From: Glandiceps talaboti
Taxonomy: Eukaryota; Hemichordata; Enteropneusta; Spengelidae
Direction of reading: 5' to 3'
Assembly (NCBI RefSeq): GCF_964340395.1
Contig: NC_135566.1
Span: 21,938,635-22,002,634, forward strand
DNA length: 64,000 nucleotides
Position 1 is the first letter of the stretch. Each line of letters begins with the position of its first letter. This document shows, piece after piece, positions 30,101-43,800 of the stretch. The notes beneath the pieces were generated by a model that was not told the origin of the DNA, did not search any database, and saw only the letters and a list, made by a program, of their open reading frames with translations. Made by a program: the position numbers and the translations under genes.

Positions 30101-33100
30101 TTATCACTTATTAGATGGAGTATAAAGACATTAGACCCAAAGTTACCACTTATTAGATGTAGTATAAAGACATTAGACCCAAAGTTACCACTTATTAGAT
30201 GGAGTGTAAAGACATTAGACCCAAAGTTATCACTTATTAGATGGAGTGTAAAGACATCAGACCCAAAGTTATCACTTATTAGATGGAGTGTAAAGACATT
30301 AGACCCAAAGTTACCACTTATTAGATGGAGTGTAAAGACATTAGACCCAAAGTTACCACTTATTAGATGGAGTATAAAGACATTAGACCCAAAGTTATCA
30401 CTTATTAGATGGAGTATAAAGACATCAGTCCCAAAGTTACCACTTATTTTCTATGACTATTGTTTTCACTCCACTGTTTCAATAGTGATTTCCAATAATC
30501 AAAACTTGCCTAACCAGTATTGTTACACACAGTTCTTTACATAGTTTTCATGACTTTGTGCATTGCCATGTGATATCAACAGCCATGACTAAATTAGCTC
30601 TCACTTTGTCCAATTCTTGCAATCTTTACCCCATAAATGTCCATGTGAACTGACAGGAAATTCCATAGCTGAGATATGGCATGTTGAAAGTACTGACTGC
30701 ACAATTCAGTCTTTGTTGATATATTGACCCACTATTCAGTATAGACTGACCCACTATTCAGTATAGATTTACCCACTATTCAGTACAGACTGACCCACTA
30801 TTCAGTACAGATTGACCCACTATTCAGTATTGATTGACCCACTATTCAGTACAGACTGACCCACTATTCAGTATAGATTGACCCACTATTCAGTACAGAC
30901 TGACCCACTATTCAGTATAGATTGACCCACAATTCAGTATAGATTGACCCACTATTCAGTACAGACTGACCCACTATTCAGTATAGATTGACCCACTATT
31001 CAGTATAGATTGACCCACTTTTCAGTATAGATTGACCCACTATTCAGTACAGATTGACCCACTATTCAGTATAGATTGACCCACTATTCAGTATAGATTG
31101 ACCCACTATTCAGTATAGATTGACCCACTATTCAGTACAGATTGACCCACTATTCAGTACAGATTGACCCACTATTCAGTACAGATTGACCCACTATTCA
31201 GTACAGATTGACCCACTATTCAGTACAGACTGACCCACTATTCAGTACAGACTGACCCACTATTCAGTACAGATTGACCCACTATTCAGTACAGACTGAC
31301 CCACTATTCAGTACAGACTGACCCACTATTCAGTATAGATTGACCCACTATTCAGTATAGATTGACTCACTATTCAGTATAGATTGACCCACTATTCAGT
31401 ACAGATTGACCCACTATTCAGTACAGATTGACCCACTATTTAGTACAGATTGACCTACTATTCAGTATAGATTGACCCACTATTCAGTACAGACTGACCC
31501 ACTATTCAGTACAGACTGACCCACTATTCAGTATAGATTGACCCACTATTCAGTACAGATTGACCCACTATTCAGTATAGATTGACCCACTATTCAGTAC
31601 AGATTGACCCACTATTCAGTATAGATTGACCCACTATTCAGTACAGACTGACCCACTATTCAGTACAGATTGACCCACTATTCAGTATTGATTGACCCAC
31701 TATTCAGTACAGACTGACCCACTATTCAGTATTGATTGACCCACTATTCAGTACAGATTGACCCACTATTCAGTATAGATTGACCCACTATTCAGTATAG
31801 ATTGACCCACTATTCAGTACAGATTGACCCACTATTTAGTACAGATTGACCTACTATTCAGTATAGATTGACCCACTATTCAGTACAGACTGACCCACTA
31901 TTCAGTACAGACTGACCCACTATTCAGTATAGATTGACCCACTATTCAGTACAGATTGACCCACTATTCAGTATAGATTGACCCACTATTCAGTACAGAT
32001 TGACCCACTATTCAGTATAGATTGACCCACTATTCAGTACAGACTGACCCACTATTCAGTACAGATTGACCCACTATTCAGTATTGATTGACCCACTATT
32101 CAGTACAGACTGACCCACTATTCAGTATTGATTGACCCACTATTCAGTACAGATTGACCCACTATTCAGTACAGATTGACCCACTATTCAGTATTGATTG
32201 ACCCACTATTCAGTATTGATTGACCCACTATTCAGTACAGACTGACCCACTATTCAGTACAGATTGACCCACTATTCAGTATTGATTGACCCACTATTCA
32301 GTACAGACTGACCCACTATTCAGTACAGATTGACCCACTATTCAGTACAGATTGACCCACTATTCAGTACAGATTGACCCACTATTCAGTACAGATTGAC
32401 CCACTATTCAGTACAGATTGACCCACTATTCAGTATAGATTGACCCACAATTCAGTATAGATTGACCCACTATTCAGTACAGATTGACCCACTATTCAGT
32501 ATAGACTGACCCACTATTCAGTATAGATTGACCCACTATTCAGTATAGATTGACCCACTATTCAGTACAGACTGACCCACTATTCAGTATAGATTGACCC
32601 ACTATTCAGTACAGATTGACCCACTATTCAGTACAGATTGACCCACTATTCAGTATAGATTGACCCACTATTCAGTATAGATTGAATGATTAACATTACA
32701 ATAACCTGTACACCATGACCCAATATTAGAATCTAATCATTTTACTTGTAACATTACAATAACCTGTACACCTTGACCCAATATTAGAATCTAAACATTT
32801 TACTTGTAACATTACATTAACCTGTACACCATGACCCAATATTAGAATCTAATCATTTTACTTGTAACATTACAATAACCTGTACACCTTGACCCAATAT
32901 TAGAATCTAAACATTTTACTTGTAACATTACATTAACCTGTACACCATGACCCAATATTAGAATCTAAACATTTTACTTGTAACATTACAATAACCTGTA
33001 CACCATGACCCAATATTAGTATCTGAACATTTTACTTGTAACATTACAATAACCTGTACACCTTGACCCAATATTAGAATCTAAACATTTTACTTGTAAC

Positions 33101-36100
33101 ATTACAATAACCTGTACACCTTGACCCAATATTAGAATCTAAACATTTTACTTGTAACATTACAATAACCTGTACACCTTGACCCAATATTAGAATCTGA
33201 ACATTTTACTTGTAACATTACAATAACCTGTACACCATGACCCAATATTAGAATCTAACAGTTTTAGTAGTGAAGTCACAAGGACCAGACAATCGTTTTC
33301 TGTAGCTCTATCAAACACCTGTCTTTTTACATTATAAAACTGTTTTCCATGTTGTCATTTACTTACAGGGTCTTGGTACAGTGGCTGAAAAGTTTCCTAT
33401 TCTAGCTCAGATGTGTATTCATGCATTGGAAGACTTCCTAGTTACTCCTTCCCCAGTACTTCTAAAACTACACAAACAACATAACATAAGTTCAGTAGGA
33501 CTTGGTGTTAAGGTGACAGTTGGTGGCAAGTCAGCTACTTTTATCAGTGGCTTGTCTGATGCTGATTTGACACCATTTGAAAAGTTAAGAGATGCTGCTA
33601 TCCATAATCTCTGCAGGTATTGTAGACTATATTAATCTATCTCAGTGTTTCCGCTGCCCACTCGCCAAATCACAAAATGCAAATAAAATCTGCATTTGGC
33701 GAGAATATTTTTGATACAATTAGACAAACTTGCGAAGCCAATTTAGAATAGGGCACCAGAAAATCTATGCATAATGCTTGTGGTTTCTTTGTCGCAACGT
33801 GGAATATCCATAATTTAAACTACAAATCCTCAAAAGTTAAACAAGTCATAAAATTGTTACATCAGCAATGTCGTCTTTACCAGGCCTTCCACTACGTAGG
33901 CCGAAAACACGAAACAATACGGTGAATACCGCAACGTACAAACTGAGTTCCATGACATGAAGTACGAACGACAGCGTGAACTTTCAATTTGACAGAGATA
34001 CAGTTGTAAAAGCGTTTGATACAAATTTTGTGTCGCTGATCTGAGGAGAACTGTTAACTCAGTATACATGAAGATATTTGTTTATTCTTGAACGATACAT
34101 AACCTGCGAACCATGTCCACCTCAGACGAAGCGCAGAGCATGGTGTAGTGACGATAAATTCACGTCATGCGTTCGATCTCGTAACGAAGCTTAAAAAGAA
34201 AAAGTTTCAGTTTTAGTGAGAATGAAATGGTGATGGCAGTTTGAATTTATCTAAGTGAACTTTTCAGGAAAGACTGTCCAACGATGTGGTCCATTTGATC
34301 ATCATTTCACTCGTGAGGGAAGATGCTTCGCCGTAATGGCCGTGCTATTGATGGAAACCCTTTCTAACCACATCTGTTAATAAGTAACCAATCACGTCGA
34401 TAAGTAATGATAATATCACGTAGTTTCTAAACTACCCAAGAGGTGCTCTCCACGTCAGGAAATGATCATGGGCACATGAAACTGTTGAAACGTTATGCAT
34501 ACGTTGGATCATTCAAATTTCACAGGTCACACTGCACATAGATTTAGAAAATAGTTACAATGAGAACTGACTAAAACATAGACTTGTGGTGCTACAACTT
34601 CGAAGCAAAGATGAGAGCCGTACATTTGCCAACATGACATGAAAAGTGTATGTAAATGAACAGAGTAAAAACATATAATTATACAAGTGCGTGTTATTGT
34701 CTGTATTTAAATAAGTTCATTTTTATCACAAAAGTTTGGCTAATTGAAAGTCTGGTTTGGCTAATAAATTTTGAGGCAAATTAGCCAAATTGCTAGTAAA
34801 TTTTTTGACCCAGAGGAAACACTGTATCTTGTGAGTCCAGGCACATAACTTTAGCCAGCATAGCATTGTGAGTCCAGGCACATAACTTTAGCCAGCATAG
34901 CATTGTGAGTCCAGGCACATAACTTTAGCCAGCATAGCATTGTGAGTCCAGGCACATAACTTTAGCCAGCATAGCATTGTGAGTCCAGGCACATAACTTT
35001 AGCCAGCATGGTCTTGTGAGTCCAGGCACATAACTTTAGCCAGCATATAGCATTGTGAGTCCAGGCACATAACTTAGCCAGCATAGCATTGTGAGTCCAG
35101 GCACATAACTTTAGCCAGCATATAGCATTGTGAGTCCAGGCACATAACTTAGCCAGCATAGCATTGTGAGTCCAGGCACATAACTTTAGCCAGCATAGCA
35201 TTGTGAGTCCAGTCACATAACTTTAGCCAGCATGGTCTTGTGAGTCCAGGCACATAACTTTAGCCAGCATAGCATTGTGAGTCCAGGCATATAACTTTAG
35301 CCAGCATAGCATTGTGAGTCCAGGCACATAACTTTAGCCAGCATGGTCTTGTGAGTCCAGGCACATAACTTTAGCCAGCATAGCATTGTGAATCCAGGCA
35401 CATAACTTTAGCCAGCATAGCATTGTGAGTCCAGGCACATAACTTTAGCCAGCATGGTCTTGTGAGTCCAGGCACATAACTTTAGCCAGCATAACATTGT
35501 GAGTCCAGGCACATAATTTTAGCCAGCATAGCATTGTGAGTCCAGGCACATAACTTTAGCCAGCATAGCATTGTGAGTCCAGGCACATAACTTTAGCCAG
35601 CATATAGCATTGTGAGTCCAGGCACATAACTTAGCCAGCATAGCATTGTGAGTCCAGGCACATAACTTTAGCCAGCATAGCATTGTGAGTCCAGGCACAT
35701 AACTTTAGCCAGCATAGTCTTGTGAGTCCAGACACAGCACTTTAGCCAGCATGGTCTTGTGAGTCCAGACACAGCACTTTAGCCAGCATGGTCTTGTGAG
35801 TCCAGACACAGCACTTTAGCCAGCATGGTCTTGTGAGTCCAGGCACATAACTTTAGCCAGCATAGCATTGTGAGTCCAGGCATATAACTTTAGCCAGCAT
35901 AGCATTGTGAGTCCAGACACAGCACTTTAGCCAGCATAGTCTTGTGAGTCCAGACACAGCACTTTAGCCAGCATATAGCATTGTGAATCCAGGCACATAA
36001 CTTTAGCCAGCATAGCATTGTGAGTCCAGGCACATAACTTTAGCCAGCATGGTCTTGTGAGTCCAGGCACATAACTTTAGCCAGCATAACATTGTGAGTC

Positions 36101-39100
36101 CAGGCACATAATTTTAGCCAGCATAGCATTGTGAGTCCAGGCACATAACTTTAGCCAGCATATAGCATTGTGAGTCCAGGCACATAACTTAGCCAGCATA
36201 GCATTGTGAGTCCAGGCACATAACTTTAGCCAGCATAGCATTGTGAGTCCAGGCACATAACTTTAGCCAGCATAGTCTTGTGAGTCCAGACACAGCACTT
36301 TAGCCAGCATAGCATTGTGAGTCCAGACACAGCACTTTAGCCAGCATAGTCTTGTGAGTCCAGACACAGCACTTTAGCAAGCTTTCAATATCTGATTTCA
36401 TTCAAACCAGACATAACAGTGACATATTGTAGAATGATCGATATAGACAGTCATGTACATGTCACTTTGTTTTAAATGATGTAATTGGATGTGACCAAAT
36501 GGCAGTCATATTTAGGGTAATTAGAGTTGTCCATTGACTGAGTGGTTAGCTTTGTGTCTCTTACCACTACAGTCTTGGTTGGGTTACAATACTAAATTGA
36601 TAATTGTTTGCATTTTCTTACTTTTATGCTAAATATGCATAATAGATGTAATGTAATAGAAATTTACCATTTTTAAATACCAAAAAAGTGTTTGCGATGT
36701 ACGAGAAATGGCTTGATTTTCTCAACTGCCATGAACACCAAGTTCAAAGGTCAAGGTTTTAAAAAGAGGTGGACTACTTACATTTGATTCTCAATTGTAG
36801 GTCACTGAAGGCTGGGCTACAAGAAAACTCAGACTGTGTACAGGCATTCCTTGCATCAGTATCAAACAGATTGTATACAGCAGAAACCAGTGATAGGTAA
36901 GTACTCAAATAAACCAGTCATAGGTAAGTATTCAAATATGTAAAGTAAAAAATCTTATTCTGTCATTTTGATTGTAGTTGGTTTTGTGAAAACAACACCA
37001 TTGTTTAGATGTAATTAATAATTTAAGTCTACACTAGGTATGGTAACAGACAGACATATAGGTCTACACTAGGTATGGTAACAGACAGACATATAGGTCT
37101 ACACTAGGTGTGGTAACAGACAGACATATGTCTACATTAGGTGTGGTAACAGGCAGACATATAGGTCTACACTAGGTATGCTACAGACAGACATATAGGT
37201 CTACATTAGGTATGGTAACAGACAGACATATAGGTCTACACTAGATATGGTAACAGACAGACATATAGGTCTACACTAGGTATGGTAACAGACATACATA
37301 TAGGTCTACATTAGGTGTGGTAACAGGCAGACATATAGGGCTACCCTAGGTATGGTAACAGACAGACATATAGGTCTACATTAGGTGTGGTAACAGGCAG
37401 ACATATAGGTCTACATTAGGTGTGGTAACAGACAGACATAGGTCTACACTAGATGTGGTAACAGACAGACATATATGTCTATATTAGGTGTGGTACCAGG
37501 TAGACATATAGGTGTACATTAGGTGTGGTAGCAAACAGACATAGGTCTACACTAGATGTGGTAACAGACAGACATATAGGTCTACATTAGGTATGGTAAC
37601 AGGTAGACATATAGGTGTACATTAGGTGTGGTAGCAAACAGACATAGGTCTACACTAGATGTGGTAACAGACAGACATATAGGTCTACATTAGGTGTGGT
37701 AACAGACAGACATATAGGTCTACACTAGGTATGATAACAGACATTGTAATATTCATTTAGATCTACACTAGATATGGTAACAGACAGACATTTGTAATAT
37801 TATTTCACTCATTATGAAAACAGACCTTGTAATATCCATTTAAGGGTATTAGTTATGGTAACAGACAGACCTTGTAATATTCATTTAAGGGTATTAGTTA
37901 TGGTAACAGACAGACCTTGTAATATTCATTTAAGGGTATTAGTTATGGTAACAGACAGACCTTGTAATATTCATTTAAGGGTATTAGTTATGGTAACAGA
38001 CAGACCTTGTAATATTCATTTAAGGGTATTAGTTATGGTAACAGACAGACCTTGTAATATTCATTTAAGGGTATTAGTTATGGTAACAGACAGACTAATT
38101 TATTGTTTAATCTATCCACTACAGGGAATCTACATTGACTTCTATTAACACAATTCTAACACTGGGTCATGTGGCAGTAATTTTACGCAGTACTCCAAGG
38201 ACGATGGAAAGTATCTTTCAGATATTTCAACAACGTTTTTGTCGGCCGCCATCACCACTGGATGTCTTGATTGTAGACATGTTAGGATGTATGATAATTA
38301 GTGGTTCAGTAAGTCTATACATGCTATTTTTATGACCCAAATTGTGACCCCAGTTCATGGCCCTAAGTGTCACCGCACTGACCCTGACTTTGACTTGAAA
38401 CATGACCCCTGATTTTGACCCCATGTGACCCCTGATTTTTTGTCCCCGCCGGACAAAGTCCGGGACGGGGACTTATGGATTGGGTTCCATCTGTCCGTGC
38501 GTCCGTCCGTCCATCCGTCCGTCCGTCCGTCCGTCCGTCCGTCCGCAGCCGTTTCTTGGAGATGCCTGGACCGATTTTTTTCAAACTTGGTACAGGGGCA
38601 ACATACAATAGCATACATATGCACGTCAATTTGTTTCATGATACGATCCAGTATGGCCACCTAGCAGCCATTTTGTTTGCAAATTTTCCCTGTCTAAAGC
38701 CATAACTCAGACATGCTTGAACAGATCTCATTCAAAGTTGGTATTAGGACAGTGTTCTATGGCATATATGTGCATATTCATTGTTGTCATGATACGATCC
38801 AATGTGGCCGCCTGGCAGCCATTTTGTTTGTGAATTTTCATGTCCAAAACCATAACTCAGACATACTTGAACAGATCTCATTCAAAGTTGGTATTAGGAC
38901 AGTGTTCTATGACATACATGTGCATATTCATTGTTGTTGTAATATGATCCAATATGGCTGCCTGGCAGCCATTTTGTTTGTGATTTTTCCATGTCCAAAG
39001 CCATAACTCAGACATGCTTGAACAGATCACATTCAAAGTTGGTATTAGGACAGTGTTCTATGACATACATGTGCATATCCATTTTCATCGTGATATGATC

Positions 39101-40606
39101 CCCCATACCCGACCAATCCTTTATTGTTGTAGGCATGTTCCATGTCCAACAAGCAGACACAACATATCTAAGTCTGTTTGATTTAGGTTCACAAGTGTTG
39201 TTGCGTGATCAGAGTAGTGATAATTCCTTAAAACCCAATTATAGCGGGGAGTATGTCATTCTCAATGACTTGTTATGACAAGTATGACCCCTGATTTTGA
39301 TAACATACTTACCCTGAGTTTGACCGCAAGTGACCTCTGATTTTTACCACGTGACCTCTGATTTTTACCACAAGTACTTGTATGACCCCTGATTTTGATC
39401 ACAAGTGAACTCTGATTTTGACCACAAGTAACCGTCACCCATAATTTTGACCACAAGTGATCGTCACCCATAATTTTGACCACAAGTAACCGTCACCCAT
39501 AATTTTGACCACAAGTGTGAGTCAAGAGTGTAGACTCCTTACGTTCCAAATATGTATTACTTTGACATGAGAAAGTTAGGTAATTGTTATTTTGAAAGTC
39601 TCTTTAATGAAAAACATTGCTGTTGTGTTTTTGGAAGAGTTGTGACATTTAATTGTCAAAATGATTGTGTACATTGTACCAATGAAAATACTAGCCTGTA
39701 ATATGATTGTGTACATTGTACCAATGAAAATACTAGCTTGTAAAATACATAGTTTAATAATTGGTAAAGTTTGGTGGTTGGTTGAGGAGTAACTTTAACA
39801 GCAGTGTCAGCTACAACTCATACGGTATAGTGTAATCAGATACTGAACAGTGTGATAGAGTCAAGATGTCATGTACATTTATCTATTGTTGATTCTGGTA
39901 TGAGGCTGTATGTACTTCCTTGCATAACAATACCTATCATCATTATTTCGATGAATGGGTCAGATATTAGTGTTTGTATTCTAACTATATTGTTGGCATG
40001 TGATATAAAACCTAGCATACTAATATGAATACTATTATATTATCTGTTGATTTCAGTCATCAATTTATCAGGTTGTAATGAATATGTTCATTCAAATCAG
40101 TGTGGAAGCTGGTTCAGCAACATATGGAACAGATGACACACATGGTTACAGGTAGGTTTAGTAGTATACTAACAGGATGAAGCGAGCATGTAGTCGATCG
40201 AACATTCGATCGCTTCATTGATTGATTTATTATTATTTTGAATGATTGATCAATAGAACGATTAATTTTTGTGGTGAAATAAAACTTATTTTGTGTGTGA
40301 TATTTGATCAACTGATTGATTGATTTTTGTGGTGATATAAAACTTGTTCCCTTCTTTCCCTTGCTACTTTTCTCTCTTTCAGCTGTATTTCAGACCACTA
40401 AAAGAACTGACTAGCAACGCAGACTTTCCTGTGGTGTGTGTCACTTATTTGATTTAGCAGTAATCTTTTAATCCTAATTAGGAATCCACTGTTTATGTAC
40501 AAAGTCGCAATGTTACATTTGATCACGTAAAGTAACATGATATTTGGTCCCGAGATACATCCCAACCGAATGTTGACAGTCTGTCAGACAGCTTAAAACA
40601 TGTTCC

Positions 40607-40658
<52 letters not shown>

Positions 40659-40720
40659 TGTCTGTGTGTGTCTGTCTGTCTGTGTCTGTGTGTCTGTGTG
40701 TGTGTCACATGTCTGTGTGT

Positions 40721-40793
<73 letters not shown>

Positions 40794-43416
40794 ATAGTAT
40801 ATGACGTGTACTTGTAGTTGTATCAGGTTACCAAACACGTTTGTTGACATGTATTTTGATGGTGAAATGATAGATTTTGATGACCGCGTGAATGGAGTGA
40901 AATTTAGGAACTGACTTTTATGACTCTGAGAACAAGGACGACCATTATTATCAATGACATGATTGAAAAATGTCCTACACAAGTGGTGAAGAAAAAAAAT
41001 TAGCGGCTACAAGCAAGGGTAATAGAGTCGAAGTATAGTTTATTCTTATCCCTGGCCTACAGTACAAGCAACTTTAAGAGAGCATAATTCATCTGAAGCT
41101 ACAGTGATTTTGATTTTGACAGTCTTCAGTTCAGGTCATAGAAGACACCAACCTTTGACCATTTCCAATCTATACTTTCTGAGTCAATTGCAAAAATCTG
41201 TAAAGACATGAAGTATCTTTGTACACAACATTTGACAGTCTTTGGAGAGAGTCTAAAACAAAAGGCATGCTTATTATATAGGCCGAGTCTAGTACCACCC
41301 CGGTGTCAGCAGCCGGTCCTCACTGGAGAGTCTACTACCACCGCGGTGTCAGCAGCCGGTCCTCACTGGAGAGACTACTGCCACCCCGGTGTCAGCAGCC
41401 GGTCCTCACTGGAGAGTCTACTACCACCGCGGTGTCAGCAGCCGGTCCTCACTGGAGAGACTACTGCCACCCCGGTGTCAGCAGCCGGTCCTCACTGGAG
41501 AGACTACTACCACCCCGGTGTCAGCAGCCGGTCCTCACTGGAGAGACTACTGCCACCGCGGTGTCAGCAGCCGGTCCTCACTGGAGAGACTACTGCCACC
41601 CCGGTGTCAGCAGCCGGTCCTCACTGGAGAGACTACTGCCACCCCGGTGTCAGCAGCCGGTCCTCACTGGAGAGACTACTGCCACCCCGGTGTCAGCAGC
41701 TGGTCCTCACTGGAGAGACTACTACCACCCCGGTGTCAGCAGCCGGTCCTCACTGGAGAGACTACTACCACCCTGGTGTCAGCAGCCGGTCCTCACTGGA
41801 GAGACTACTGCCACCCCGGTGTCAGCAGCCGGTCCTCACTGGAGAGACTACTGCCACCCCGGTGTCAGCAGCCGGTCCTCACTGGAGAGACTACTGCCAC
41901 CCCGGTGTCAGCAGCCGGTCCTCACTGGAGAGACTACTGCCACCCCGGTGTCAGCAGCCGGTCCTCACTGGAGAGACTACTGCCACCCCGGTGTCAGCAG
42001 CCGGTCCTCACTGGAGAGACTACTGCCACCCCGGTGTCAGCAGCCGGTCCTCACTGGAGAGACTACTGCCACCCCGGTGTCAGCAGCCGGTCCTCACTGG
42101 AGAGACTACTGCCACCGCGGTGGCACTAGCCATTCCTCACTGAAACGGCTAGTGCCACCACCCATGATACCCCGGGCCACGATATTTCTCGTCGCTGAAC
42201 ATTTCCCAACAAATAAATCATACAGAACCCTTCAAATGCTTCCATTTTACCTTAAAACACCAAATGGAAGGCTATTATTTAATTTCTCGCGCAGCGCACA
42301 ACCAGTCTCTGTAGTGGTGGTGTCACAAGTGTTAGCGTATGCATAACATCGGTTCATGCCCGGCCGAATGGCTGCCATTACGGTGACTTTTTGAGCGATT
42401 GTGCGCTGCACGAGAAATGAAATAATTAGTTTGCATTTGGTATTATAAGGTAGAATGGAAGCGTTCGAGGAGTTCTGTGTGATTTATTTGTTGGGAAAGG
42501 TTCAGCAACGAGAAATATCGCGGGTGGTGGCACTAGCCGTTCCAGTGAGGATCGGCTACTGCCACCGCGGTGGTACTAGACACTTCGTATTATATATTCA
42601 TAAATAAAGATTGCTAGGAACAAGCAACTTTAACGAAGCACTTGAAAGATGAGCAAGACAGTAGGGAGAGGGATTAAGAGCCCCATTCACAGTAGTACAA
42701 TAGGTGTTGCTAGGCTGTTCTTTTAGTGGTCTTAGGCTGTATATAATTCTCCCTCTTTATTGACTGAATAAAGACATTTTGTCCATTCTTTTCTTATTTA
42801 AAATTAAAAACCCTAATCTCATAGTTACCAGGGCATAGATTACAGGCCCAATTTTTGCTTTATCTCTTATCTACTGGGTTATTATCACACACTCAGTGAT
42901 GTGTAAACTAGTATAGAAGATAGACTCTCTTTTTTAGACTAGCTTGTACATGAATGACTGTTTGTATAGTGTAATAATCTCCCAAAAGATAAGAGATAAA
43001 GCAAAGTGTTAATGTAACAGGTCCCTTGGCAATTACAAGATTATGGTTTGTTTTGATTTTATTTAATATAAATATTTTATTATCTGATATAAATTTTGTT
43101 TTCTTCCGTCCCTGTCTACTTTTCTCTCTGTAATTCACTCTTTATTGACTAAAGAAAGACATCTTGTCCATTCTTTCCCTCTTGTCTAAATTAACACAAA
43201 AATCAATGAGTCAGTTGATTAAATATCACACACAAATAAGTTTTATTTCACCACAAAAATTGATCAGCCAATTGATCAAGCATTCAATCAAATGATTAAT
43301 CAATCAATTACATGCTCACTTCACTCTGTGGTGTACTAACAAATATCACTACAACACCTTATAACGTGATCTACACATTTCATTACAGTACAAAAAGGGA
43401 GTGTTCTCCAGAAGAC

Positions 43417-43497
<81 letters not shown>

Positions 43498-43752
43498 GTG
43501 TGTGTATGTATGTATGTATGTGTGTATGTATGTATGTATGTGTCTGTGTGTGTGTATATATGTATGTATATGTGTGTGTGTATGTATGTATGTATGTGTC
43601 TGTGTGTGTATATATGTATGTATATGTGTGTGTATGTATGTATGTATGTGTCTGTGTGTGTGTATATATGTATGTATATGTGTGTGTGTATGTATGTATG
43701 TATGTGTGTGTATGTATGTATGTGTGTGTATGTGTATGTGTATGTGTGTGTA

Positions 43753-43800
<48 letters not shown>

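Larger units (their letters stand above)
40167..43341. mobile_element. Large composite inverted-repeat element (about 40175-43333)
   Basis: The arms at 40175-40335 and 43205-43333 are inverted copies (left GAAGCGAGCATGTA ... TTTTTGTGGTGAAATAAAAC ... TGTGTGTGATATTTGATCAA; the right arm matches on the opposite strand with small differences). A second inverted pair lies inside: 40392-40418 against 42706-42732, 25 of 27 identical (AGACCACTAAAAGAAC core). The direct repeat TACTAACA flanks it (40167-40174, 43334-43341), a candidate 8-bp target duplication, but the right end has about 7 bases not matched in the left TIR. It contains a (TG)n block and the nested 41281-42587 element. Confidence 0.5.

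Noticed and set aside
34962-35216. Minus-strand frame with a [12 protein letters not shown]-type repeat
   Set aside because: Antisense translation of the 37-bp array F.
40593-40982. Cys/Val-rich and Thr/His-rich frames at the TG and CATA microsatellites (also 43336-43868, 44514-44996, 60456-60778)
   Set aside because: Direct translation of dinucleotide or tetranucleotide repeats on both strands.
41208-42346. Three overlapping + frames of 246-347 codons (repeat [16 protein letters not shown] type)
   Set aside because: The 43-bp unit has no stop in any + frame, so one array gives three shifted frames with the same peptides; the sequence is a transposon TIR.
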